A model generated the notes under the pieces. That model did not search any database, was not told the DNA's origin, and was given only the letters and a program-made list of their open reading frames with translations. From positions 1,612,001 through 1,676,000 of the forward strand of contig OZ251487.1 in the NCBI GenBank assembly GCA_965242685.1: DNA of 64,000 nucleotides. The letters run 5' to 3'. Source of the stretch: G965215055 sp965242685 (GTDB taxonomy: Bacteria; Pseudomonadota; Gammaproteobacteria; UBA4575). The position numbers and the translations under genes were made by a program. This document shows positions 8,628 to 16,245 of the stretch, in pieces. The first letter of the stretch is position 1, and every line of letters starts with the position of its first letter.

Positions 8628-9917
8628 CTACTCCCTCCCGATTGCGCGGTAACCGATATCCGAGCGGCAAAACATGCCCGGCCAGGAAATTTCGCGTACT
8701 TGCCGATACGCATTCTTCTGTGCCGCACCAATGTCGTCACCAAGCGCGGTAACGCACAATACTCGCCCGCCGTTTGTCAATGTCCGACCGTTTTGCAACC
8801 TGGTGCCCGCATGAAAGACCTTGCACGCAGCCTTTTCTTGCCGCGGCAAACCTTCAATAACCCGGCCTTTCTCATATTGCTCGGGATATCCTTGCGCGGC
8901 AAGCACTACGCCGAGTGCCGCACGCGAGTCCCATTGAATCTCGTGCCGATGCAACCGTTCGGCCAATGCCACCCTACACAACTCGGCCAAGTCCGATTGC
9001 ATGCGCATGAGTATCGGTTGTGCTTCGGGGTCACCGAGACGACAGTTAAACTCCAGCACGTAGGGGTTACCCTGCGCGTCAATTATCAAACCGGCGTAAA
9101 GAAAACCGACGTATGGCGTACCTTGCTCCGCGAATCCGTTTACGACGGGATAAATGATTTCTTCCAGGATTTGTCGATGCATGGCGCCCGTCACCGCGGG
9201 AGCAGGCGAATACGCGCCCATGCCACCCGTATTTGGGCCGTTGTCGCCCTCGTCGCGCGCCTTATGGTCTTGTGAACTCGCCATGGGCAACGCACATCGA
9301 CCGTCGACCATACATATAAAACTGGCCTCTTCCCCCTGAATGAACTCTTCTATGACGATTTGGCGACCGGCCTCGCCAAAGCTTGCGCCACTCAGCATTT
9401 TTTCGGCACAGTGGGTAGCCTCCGCATGGGTTTGCGCAATCGTCACGCCCTTGCCCGCCGCCAATCCGTCCGCCTTGATTACAATAGGAACCGGCCTGGA
9501 TAAAATATAGGCCTTGGCCCGATCAATATCGGTAAACACGGCGTACTCGCCGGTAGGAATGCCGTGTTGCCGCATGAATTGTTTGGCGAAAGATTTGGAT
9601 CCCTCCAGTTGCGCCACTGCCGCGGTGGGGCCGAAAATTGGCAAGCCTTCTTGGCTAAACCGATCAACGATGCCGGCCACCAGCAAGGCTTCGGGACCGA
9701 CTACAGTCAATTCAACGTGTTGCCGCTTTGCAAAGGCGATGAGGGCATCGATATCTTCTGCGCCAACATCAACGTTTTCCGTCTTCGGCTCAAACGCCGT
9801 CCCCGCGTTGCCCGGCGCAACAAATACGCGAGTCACCTTTTCCGCTCGACCCAGCTTCCAGGCCAGGGCGTGTTCACGTCCGCCGCCGCCGATTACCAGT
9901 ATTTTCACGTTTTTCAA
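8628..9917 (-). CDS. purD: Phosphoribosylamine-glycine ligase PurD
   Basis: PurD (GAR synthetase) ligates glycine to phosphoribosylamine with ATP, the second step of purine synthesis. The 429-residue product begins with the nucleotide-fold GGGGREHALAWKL and has the ATP-grasp segments VIKADGLAAGKGV, NTGGMGAYSPAP and LEFNCRLGDPEAQ. The start is either the TTG at 9917 or the GTG at 9908. It follows purH after only 9 bases, so fis-purH-purD are probably one transcript, as in other gammaproteobacteria. Confidence 0.96.
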   Translation of the reverse strand: MKNVKILVIGGGGREHALAWKLGRAEKVTRVFVAPGNAGTAFEPKTENVDVGAEDIDALIAFAKRQHVELTVVGPEALLVAGIVDRFSQEGLPIFGPTAAVAQLEGSKSFAKQFMRQHGIPTGEYAVFTDIDRAKAYILSRPVPIVIKADGLAAGKGVTIAQTHAEATHCAEKMLSGASFGEAGRQIVIEEFIQGEEASFICMVDGRCALPMASSQDHKARDEGDNGPNTGGMGAYSPAPAVTGAMHRQILEEIIYPVVNGFAEQGTPYVGFLYAGLIIDAQGNPYVLEFNCRLGDPEAQPILMRMQSDLAELCRVALAERLHRHEIQWDSRAALGVVLAAQGYPEQYEKGRVIEGLPRQEKAACKVFHAGTRLQNGRTLTNGGRVLCVTALGDDIGAAQKNAYRQVREISWPGMFCRSDIGYRAIGRE

Positions 9918-9926
9918 TACCGGGAG

Positions 9927-11501
9927 TTAATGGCGAAAGTGGCGCATGCCCGTAAATACCATCGATATGTTCATCTCATTCGCCGCCGCAATAATTTCGT
10001 CGTCATTCTTGGAGCCCCCGGGTTGAATGACGGCGGTAACGCCGCACTCATGTGCCGCGTCCAGTGCGTCACGAAATGGAATGAAGGCATCGGAGGCCAT
10101 TACCGCGCCGCCAAGTCCCAGCTTTTCATCCTGTGCTTTCATGGCGGCTATCTTGGCCGAGTACACGCGGCTCATCTGCCCGGCACCTACGCCCAAGGTT
10201 TGTTGGTTACGTGCATAGACGATGGCATTCGACTTTACGAATTTCACTACTTTCCAAGCAAAAAGTAAGTCTTCAATTTCGTCGTTTGACGGCGCGCGCG
10301 CCGTGACAATTTTTACATCGTCTTTTCCCGTAATGCCCGTGTCCCGGTCCTGTACCAGCAGGCCGCCCGCTACGCTTTTATAGTCAAATGATTCGTTCAT
10401 TTCCCGCCGGATGCTGTATTCCAGCACGCGAAGGTTTTTTTTCAGCGCCAATACTTTACGCGCGGCATCGGCAACGTCCGGTGCAATGATGACCTCGATA
10501 AATTGCTTCGCAACCGCCTTTGCAGCGTCGGCGCCCAACTCCCGATTAACGGCAACAATACCGCCAAACGCCGAGGTGGGGTCGGCTTCCCGCGCACGTT
10601 CGTAGGCCTGCAAAATGGTCGCGCCCGTGGCAACGCCACAGGGATTGGCGTGTTTGACTATCACGCACGTCGGGGAGGAAAATTGTCTTACGCATTCCAA
10701 TGCGGCGTCGGCATCCGCAACATTGTTATAAGATAGCCGTCCGCCCTGAATGGTTTCGGTGGTTGCAATTCCCGACCCGGCGGGCGGGTTTTTCGCTATG
10801 TAAAACGCCCCGCGCTGATGCGGATTTTCACCATAACGCAATACTTTCGCGCGCTGAAACGAGAGTGTAAGTTCGCGGGGGAAACCGCCGCTATCTTGCT
10901 GTTTCCGCCCCCCCAGGTAATCGGCGATTGTTCGATCATATTGCGCCGTGTGATCGAATGCCTTTACCGCCAATTCAAATCTCTTTTCCCGGCCCAACCG
11001 GCCGTTGCCTTCCTTTAATCCTGCAACTATTGAACCGTAGTCCGCGGGGTTCACGACCACGATGACGCGGGCATGGTTCTTTGCCGCCGCACGCAATAAT
11101 GCAACGCCGCCAATATCAATATTTTCAACGGCATCCCGGAAAGAATTGTCGGGGTCGGCTACGATCTTGGCAAACGGGTAAAGATTGACGATGATCAGGT
11201 CAATGGCGGCAATGCCGTGACGGTGCATGACCTCTTCGTCCCGATCGCACCGTCCGAGAATACCGCCATGAATCTTTGGGTGCAACGTTTTGACGCGACC
11301 ATCCATGATTTCCGGGAAGCCGGTATAGTCGGAAACTTGTGTAACGTCTATGTCGTGATCGCTCAAAAGTGCGGCAGTGCCGCCCGTAGACAACACTTCC
11401 ATGCCCATCCCGCGTAATTGACGGGTAAATCCTACGATACCCGTTTTATCGGCAACGCTGATTAAAGCTCGACGACAGGAATACCGCTTAAAGTTGGCCA
11501 A
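9927..11501 (-). CDS. purH: Bifunctional AICAR transformylase / IMP cyclohydrolase PurH
   Basis: PurH carries out the last two steps of IMP synthesis. The 524-residue protein has the N-terminal IMP cyclohydrolase (MGS-like) domain with STGGTAALL, GRVKTLHPKIHGG and NLYPF. The C-terminal AICAR transformylase domain has the catalytic Lys-His pair (VKHANPCG, about residue 270), the AFGGIVAVNRE segment and the terminal QPGGSKNDDEII. It lies 22 bases after fis and 9 before purD on the same strand. Confidence 0.97.
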   Translation of the reverse strand: MANFKRYSCRRALISVADKTGIVGFTRQLRGMGMEVLSTGGTAALLSDHDIDVTQVSDYTGFPEIMDGRVKTLHPKIHGGILGRCDRDEEVMHRHGIAAIDLIIVNLYPFAKIVADPDNSFRDAVENIDIGGVALLRAAAKNHARVIVVVNPADYGSIVAGLKEGNGRLGREKRFELAVKAFDHTAQYDRTIADYLGGRKQQDSGGFPRELTLSFQRAKVLRYGENPHQRGAFYIAKNPPAGSGIATTETIQGGRLSYNNVADADAALECVRQFSSPTCVIVKHANPCGVATGATILQAYERAREADPTSAFGGIVAVNRELGADAAKAVAKQFIEVIIAPDVADAARKVLALKKNLRVLEYSIRREMNESFDYKSVAGGLLVQDRDTGITGKDDVKIVTARAPSNDEIEDLLFAWKVVKFVKSNAIVYARNQQTLGVGAGQMSRVYSAKIAAMKAQDEKLGLGGAVMASDAFIPFRDALDAAHECGVTAVIQPGGSKNDDEIIAAANEMNISMVFTGMRHFRH

Positions 11502-11523
11502 TGAAGTAGATATGAAAAGGCCG

Positions 11524-11796
11524 TTAACTCAAGTCGTGTACCTTGAGCTTTTTACGCAGTGTACCGCGATTGAGACCTAAATATCTTGCCGCTTTTGTCT
11601 GATTGCCGTCGCAATACTGCATTACCGATTCCAGCAAAGGGCGTTCAATTTCCCTCATAAATATTTTGTAAAGATTTTTAGGCTCATGCCCGTTCAGCTG
11701 GTCCAAGTACAGGCATAGGGAATCTACAACTGTCTCTCGTAAAGGTTGCCCGTGACGTCGGCCGGCTGCCCGGTCAGTAGAAATCGCAGTACTCAC
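11524..11796 (-). CDS. fis: DNA-binding protein Fis
   Basis: Fis is a nucleoid-associated protein that bends DNA and activates rRNA and tRNA promoters. The C-terminal half contains the helix-turn-helix GNQTKAARYLGLNRGTLRKKL, nearly identical to enterobacterial Fis, preceded by the dimerisation region (ERPLLESVMQYC). I place the start at the GTG at 11796 (90 residues). A TTG at 11823 in the same frame would give 99. The GTG overlaps the stop of a 29-codon open frame upstream. dusB, the usual first gene of the fis operon, is not found. Confidence 0.93.
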   Translation of the reverse strand: MSTAISTDRAAGRRHGQPLRETVVDSLCLYLDQLNGHEPKNLYKIFMREIERPLLESVMQYCDGNQTKAARYLGLNRGTLRKKLKVHDLS

Positions 11797-11882
11797 GGGG
11801 CTTGCTCCGGTTGAGGCCGGCAAGCGCGAATAAGAAACGTACGGATGATTTCTTCATCAATGGGTCGTCTTTGGATACGCAT
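11793..11882 (-). CDS. Possible 29-residue leader ORF coupled to fis
   Basis: A short frame from an ATG at 11882 encodes 29 residues (MRIQRRPIDEEIIRTF then LIRACRPQPEQAP). Its TGA stop overlaps the GTG start of fis (GTGA). This geometry would couple its translation to fis. I do not recognise the peptide. It could be a leader, the tail of a decayed dusB, or chance. Confidence 0.3.
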   Translation of the reverse strand: MRIQRRPIDEEIIRTFLIRACRPQPEQAP

Positions 11883-12192
11883 GGTTCACAGGTTTTTATA
11901 TTTTTAGTTATTAACCGATATATCTTCAAGCTACACCGTGTACCGGGGCGCAACTTCTCGTCAAACTCTTCCGATGAGGATAGGCCACATTTTCCAGGTA
12001 ATCCGTTTGGTCAAAATCCGGAATTTACTCGCGCTGGCCCGTGCACCATGATCGCACTTTCTCGAATAAAGGCAAGCCTTTTTATCTCGAAATAAGTTCG
12101 CATTTCGCCCAGGCCGTTTTAATCAATTTTGAATGTGAGTTAGAGGGGAAGAAGGTAGAGAGTTTAAAAAGCGTCCTATTAATTCTCCTTTA
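11883..12192. other. Intergenic region upstream of fis, no gene recognised
   Basis: About 310 bases between pyrE and the fis leader ORF. Both strands are interrupted by stops or give only unrecognisable frames. The position is where dusB would be expected in many gammaproteobacteria, but I could not read any convincing dihydrouridine synthase remnant. It must contain the fis-purHD promoter. Confidence 0.5.
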
Positions 12193-12837
12193 TTACTCTC
12201 CCTTATATTCCCTCAAATAACGGCGCAATGCGGGCAGGTGTTCGTCGTACAGCCGCTCGGCCTCGATATATTGAACAAGCTCGGTAACCGTGGCAACGGC
12301 GATGATCGGCATTGAAAAATGTTCCCGTAAACTATCAACGGCGGAGCGCACCCCCGTCGCTCCCCGCTCCTGTCGATCAAAGGCTATGACGGCACCCGCC
12401 GCTCGCCCGCCCGTACCACGAATAGTTTTTACGGTCTCGTTGATTGCGGTGCCCGCAGTAATGACGTCGTCGACAATAAGCACTCTGCCGGCTATAGGGG
12501 TGCCCACCGTTTGTCCGCCGTCGCCGTACTCTTTGGCTTCCTTGCGGTTAAAGGCATAGGGCACGTTAAGGGCGTGTTCACGGGCAAGGCTTACAGCGGT
12601 GACGGCGGCAAGAGGAATGCCTTTATACGCCGGGCCGAACAGCATGTCGAACTCCACGTTTGCATCGACGATCGCCCGCGCATAAAAGGCACCCAACCTC
12701 TCAAGGGCGCGACCGTCATTAAATAAACCCGTATTGAGAAAATAGGGGCTTACGCGGCCCGATTTAAGTGTAAACTCACCAAACTGCAATACTCCTTGAT
12801 CAACGGCAAACTGGATGAATTTTAGACTGTTTTTCAT
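12193..12837 (-). CDS. pyrE: Orotate phosphoribosyltransferase PyrE
   Basis: PyrE attaches orotate to PRPP to give OMP in pyrimidine synthesis. The 214-residue protein has the characteristic YFLNTGLFNDG, the GPAYKGIPLAA loop, FNRKEAKEYGDGG and the PRPP-binding motif VLIVDDVITAGTAINE. It is divergent from a Crc-type exonuclease III gene, an arrangement also seen around pyrE-crc in pseudomonads. Confidence 0.97.
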   Translation of the reverse strand: MKNSLKFIQFAVDQGVLQFGEFTLKSGRVSPYFLNTGLFNDGRALERLGAFYARAIVDANVEFDMLFGPAYKGIPLAAVTAVSLAREHALNVPYAFNRKEAKEYGDGGQTVGTPIAGRVLIVDDVITAGTAINETVKTIRGTGGRAAGAVIAFDRQERGATGVRSAVDSLREHFSMPIIAVATVTELVQYIEAERLYDEHLPALRRYLREYKGE

Positions 12838-12920
12838 GTAGCGGGGTCAAGGGTCGTAGCTTTGTCGGTTATTTTATGCCAACAAGACGCCGGCTGTTAA
12901 AAAGTCTATTGTATTACACC

Positions 12921-13697
12921 ATGCGCATTATTACTCTCAATGTAAATGGTATACGCGCGGCGGCGCGCAAGGGGCTGTTTGCGTGGTTGAAAAAGCAACG
13001 CGCCGATGTGATTTGCTTACAGGAGACCAAAGCGCAAGTGTGGCAGCTGCAACAGGATACGGCTTTTTTCCCGAAGGGCTATCACTGTTATTACGTTGAC
13101 GCATTGAAAAAAGGATACAGCGGCGTCGCCGTTTACAGCAGGTACAAACCGAATAAAATTGTTCGCGGCTATGGGGAAGATGAATTTGACGGTGAAGGCC
13201 GTTATCTGGAACTACAGTTTGATCGCCTCGCCGTAGTCTCCCTGTACGCCCCTTCAGGTACTTCCAGTGAACTGCGCCAGCAGGCCAAATTTCGCTTCAT
13301 GGACAGTTTCATGCAACACCTAAAAAATATAAAACGCCGACGCAAGGAGTATATTCTTTGCGGCGACTGGAACATCGCCCATAAGAAAATCGACCTAAAA
13401 AACTGGCGCGGCAACCAAAAAAACTCAGGCTTCCTGCCCGAAGAGCGTGCCTGGTTGGATATGTTGTTCAACGGCGTCGGCTACTTAGACGTTTTCCGGG
13501 AGATCAACCAAGAGGAAGAAATGTATACATGGTGGTCAAACCGCGGTCAGGCCCGGGCAAAAAACGTCGGCTGGCGCATTGATTACCATGTTGCCACGCC
13601 CGGACTGAAAGGAACGCCGCAACACGCCGATATTTATAAGGAAGAACGCTTTTCAGACCACGCGCCGCTTACCGTTGATTATGACTTGACGTTTTGA
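12921..13697 (+). CDS. Exodeoxyribonuclease III, Crc subfamily, with intact active site
   Basis: This is an exonuclease III/AP endonuclease-fold protein of 258 residues; the frame is open upstream but the family start MRIITLNVNGIRAA fits the ATG at 12921. Sequence details (YILCGDWNIAHKKIDLKNWRGNQ and PEERAWLDML) and its position divergent from pyrE place it with the Crc subgroup. Unlike Pseudomonas Crc, a translational repressor that lost catalysis, it keeps the catalytic residues: Asn7, Glu35, Asp149-Trp-Asn151 and Asp246-His247. It is probably an active DNA repair nuclease; an added RNA-regulatory role cannot be judged. Its stop overlaps the TTG start of the next gene. Confidence 0.88.
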   Translation: MRIITLNVNGIRAAARKGLFAWLKKQRADVICLQETKAQVWQLQQDTAFFPKGYHCYYVDALKKGYSGVAVYSRYKPNKIVRGYGEDEFDGEGRYLELQFDRLAVVSLYAPSGTSSELRQQAKFRFMDSFMQHLKNIKRRRKEYILCGDWNIAHKKIDLKNWRGNQKNSGFLPEERAWLDMLFNGVGYLDVFREINQEEEMYTWWSNRGQARAKNVGWRIDYHVATPGLKGTPQHADIYKEERFSDHAPLTVDYDLTF

Positions 13698-15052
13698 TCC
13701 CGCACTCGGAAAAAGTTTCCTGGTCGCAGGCCTTGCACGTTTACCTGAAACCACGGGTACTCGCCATGTTGTTTCTCGGTTTTTCGGCGGGCCTGCCGCT
13801 ACTGCTGGTATTCGGAACGCTGTCTTTCTGGCTACGGAAAGAGGGGATAGATCGCACTACGATAGGCTATATATCTTGGGTTGCCTTGCTTTACGGGCTT
13901 AAATTCGCATGGGCACCGTTGGTGGACCGCCTGCCTTTACCCTTGCTGACAAAACATTTGGGTCAGCGACGCAGCTGGATATTATTGTCGCAGATCGGCG
14001 TCATCCTCGGGCTGTGGATGATGGCAACCTGTGACCCGACAATTGATCTGACGAGGTTGACACTGTTCGCCCTGTGGGTTGCTTTTTCTTCGGCTACTCA
14101 GGATATTGGTATCGATGCCTGGCGGATTGAAGCCGCACCGGACGCGCAACAAGGCGCAATGGCGGGGACGTATCAAATGGGCTATCGCCTTGGCTTAATA
14201 TTGTCTGGCGGAGGCGCGTTCCTGATCGCCGGCAGTTTCTCATGGAACACAGCGTATTTTGCTATGGGGCTGATTATGTCCGTCGGTGTCGTTACAACTC
14301 TGCTTATCTTCGAACCCGACCGGAGAATTACAAAGGAGACGTGGCTACAGGAAGAGCGCGTGATAAAGTTTCTTCAAGGCCCTTCCCATCTGCCTCGGCG
14401 CATTCGTTACCTCATTGCCTGGGTGATTGGTGCAGTGGTATGTCCGTTTACCGATTTTTTCGCACGCAACGGCATTATGGTTGCGCTGGTAATTCTGGTT
14501 TTCGTCGGTCTGTTTCGAATCAGTGACATCACCATGGGCGTGATGGCAGGACCGTTTTATGCCGACATGGGATATACCGAGACGCAAATCGGTCTTGTCT
14601 CAAAGACCTTCGGGGTGTTCGTTACCATATTCGGTGCGTTGTTGGGCGGTATTCTTATCATGCGTTATGGTTATATGCGTATGTTGATCGTTGCGGCAGC
14701 ACTGGTTGCATTCACCAACGTGGTCTTCGCCTGGCTTGCAACACAGGAGCCGAAAACTTTTTTATTGGTGCTTGTAATCACTGCGGATAACGTCAGCGCC
14801 GGCATTGCGGGCTCCACGTTTATCGCCTACCTGTCCAGTCTCACCAACCGCGCTTACACGGCAACGCAGTATGCCTTGTTCAGTTCGTTAATGCTGTTGC
14901 CGGCCAAGTTTATCGGCGGCTTCTCTGGACAGGTCGTGGACAACCATGGTTACGTATACTTTTTTATCTATGCAGGGCTGCTCGGCGTGCCGGCCGTGCT
15001 GCTTGCAATCTACATGCAGGCCAATCGCCGCGGAGGATACCAGGCCGAGTGA
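13694..15052 (+). CDS. ampG: AmpG-type muropeptide permease (MFS)
   Basis: The 452-residue protein has 12 or more membrane segments. The AmpG-like opening RVLAMLFLGFSAGLPLLLVFGTLSFWLRKEGIDRTTIGY is followed by LKFAWAPLVDRLP, LGQRRSWILLSQ and SSATQDIGIDAWRIE. AmpG imports anhydro-muropeptides released from the wall for recycling, by proton symport at the inner membrane. The start is a TTG at 13694 overlapping the stop of the upstream nuclease gene, suggesting coupled translation. Other family members could carry different substrates, so the substrate is inferred. Confidence 0.85.
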   Translation: MIPHSEKVSWSQALHVYLKPRVLAMLFLGFSAGLPLLLVFGTLSFWLRKEGIDRTTIGYISWVALLYGLKFAWAPLVDRLPLPLLTKHLGQRRSWILLSQIGVILGLWMMATCDPTIDLTRLTLFALWVAFSSATQDIGIDAWRIEAAPDAQQGAMAGTYQMGYRLGLILSGGGAFLIAGSFSWNTAYFAMGLIMSVGVVTTLLIFEPDRRITKETWLQEERVIKFLQGPSHLPRRIRYLIAWVIGAVVCPFTDFFARNGIMVALVILVFVGLFRISDITMGVMAGPFYADMGYTETQIGLVSKTFGVFVTIFGALLGGILIMRYGYMRMLIVAAALVAFTNVVFAWLATQEPKTFLLVLVITADNVSAGIAGSTFIAYLSSLTNRAYTATQYALFSSLMLLPAKFIGGFSGQVVDNHGYVYFFIYAGLLGVPAVLLAIYMQANRRGGYQAE

Positions 15053-15273
15053 AACCAGAAAAGTTTATACCTATTGAGCAAGCCAGCTATTTTCAGCAAA
15101 AATAGATAAGGCTGTATAACGGAATACTTTGACGGTTTTCAACTAAGGATTTAACTGCCTTTTCGCTATTTGTTTAAATTTGCTGTTCAGCCTATCCCTA
15201 AAAGTTTTCCCTACTTCATCAAATATTCGCAATAGCTCTGAATAAAGTACCTTTGCCGCCTATGCAGAAACAA

Positions 15274-15289
15274 TCTTTCACCTGAAACA
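15274..15289. promoter_or_regulatory. Degenerate parS-like site
   Basis: TCTTTCACCTGAAACA differs from the parS consensus TGTTTCACGTGAAACA at two positions. It lies 82 bases from a perfect parS. Function is uncertain. Confidence 0.4.
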
Positions 15290-15370
15290 GAGATAGAAGT
15301 TATAGCGATTTATCTACAAGATAAAAGAAATTAAAAACATTTACCTGCAAAATCGAGATATTAGTCTACC

Positions 15371-15386
15371 TGTTTCACGTGAAACA
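15371..15386. promoter_or_regulatory. parS: parS centromere site 1
   Basis: TGTTTCACGTGAAACA is the perfect 16-base palindromic ParB binding site. It lies 3 bases past the 3' end of xthA and about 13 kb from parA-parB. ParB loads here as a CTP-dependent clamp and ParA segregates the origin. Confidence 0.95.
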
Positions 15387-15389
15387 TAG

Positions 15390-16157
15390 TTAATCGTGGA
15401 ATTCTGCGACAACCGGGGCATGGTCAGAAGGGCGTTTGTTGCTTCGAGGAAGTTTGTCAACGCCACTGAAAAGGCACTTCGTCTGCAGTGTTTCACTTGC
15501 CAGGATCAGATCAATTCTCAATCCCATATTGCGACGAAAGGCGGCGGCGCGATAGTCCCACCAGCTAAAACTGTCCTCTTCTTGTTCAAACAACCGAAAC
15601 GTATCGGCAAAACCTAGTTTTAGTATTGCTTGCAATGCTTCGCGCTCTTTGCTGCTACATAAAATTTTCTCTCTCCACACTTCCGGATCATGCACGTCGC
15701 TATCTTTGGGTGCGATGTTAAAATCTCCCAACACAATGTATTTCGGGTACTTTTTAAGGTCTCTTTCAATAAAAGCCGTCACTTTCCTGAGCCAGTCAAG
15801 TTTGTACGCATATTTCTCAGAGCCCACCTCCGATCCGTTGACGACGTAGAGATTCAGTATTCGCACGCCAGATACGGTAACTGCAAGAATACGCCTCTGT
15901 GAGTCATCCAGCCCCCCAATGTCAGAAAGTGTCTCGCCGGCCCTTTGTTTTGATAAAACTGCAACTCCATTATAGGTTTTCTGACCAGAGAACTCGGCAT
16001 GATAGCCGGCTTGGGTAATCTCGGCTACTGGGAATTCTTCATCGATCATCTTAGTCTCTTGCAGTGCAAGAACGTCTACAGGGTTATCATCAAGCCACGC
16101 GAGTACCTGTGGAAGACGAACGCGCAAAGAGTTTACATTCCAAGAGGCAAATTTCAT
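15390..16157 (-). CDS. xthA: Exodeoxyribonuclease III
   Basis: XthA is a Mg-dependent 3'-5' exonuclease and AP endonuclease of base excision repair. The 255-residue product starts MKFASWNVNSLRVRLPQ at the ATG at 16157. The frame extends 12 codons further but this is the family start. It has Asn7, Glu34 (LQETKM), the GDFNIAP motif and the C-terminal SDHAPV. It is the second exonuclease III-family gene in the window and the more canonical one. It sits between gyrB and a parS site. Confidence 0.95.
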   Translation of the reverse strand: MKFASWNVNSLRVRLPQVLAWLDDNPVDVLALQETKMIDEEFPVAEITQAGYHAEFSGQKTYNGVAVLSKQRAGETLSDIGGLDDSQRRILAVTVSGVRILNLYVVNGSEVGSEKYAYKLDWLRKVTAFIERDLKKYPKYIVLGDFNIAPKDSDVHDPEVWREKILCSSKEREALQAILKLGFADTFRLFEQEEDSFSWWDYRAAAFRRNMGLRIDLILASETLQTKCLFSGVDKLPRSNKRPSDHAPVVAEFHD

Positions 16158-16245
16158 ATTTTGGTTAAATCGATCAGCAACAGGGCTATCCACCGAGGAT
16201 GATTATGACGTTGCCTCTCGTCAGCGTGGCACCTAACGGCTCACT

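Larger units (their letters stand above)
15053..15389. other. AT-rich intergenic region with parS and a DnaA-box-like site
   Basis: This 337-base AT-rich gap between ampG and xthA holds no convincing gene. It contains a perfect parS site (15371-15386), a degenerate parS-like sequence (15274-15289, 14 of 16 positions) and TTATCTACA at 15310-15318, one base from the DnaA box TTATCCACA. A minus-strand frame of 38 codons without an ATG (15143-15259) may be a gene remnant; I do not recognise it. Confidence 0.6.

Noticed and set aside
8700..10268. Long plus-strand frames opposite purD and purH
   Set aside because: They are antisense to well-conserved enzymes and encode low-complexity, unrecognisable protein with no ribosome site.
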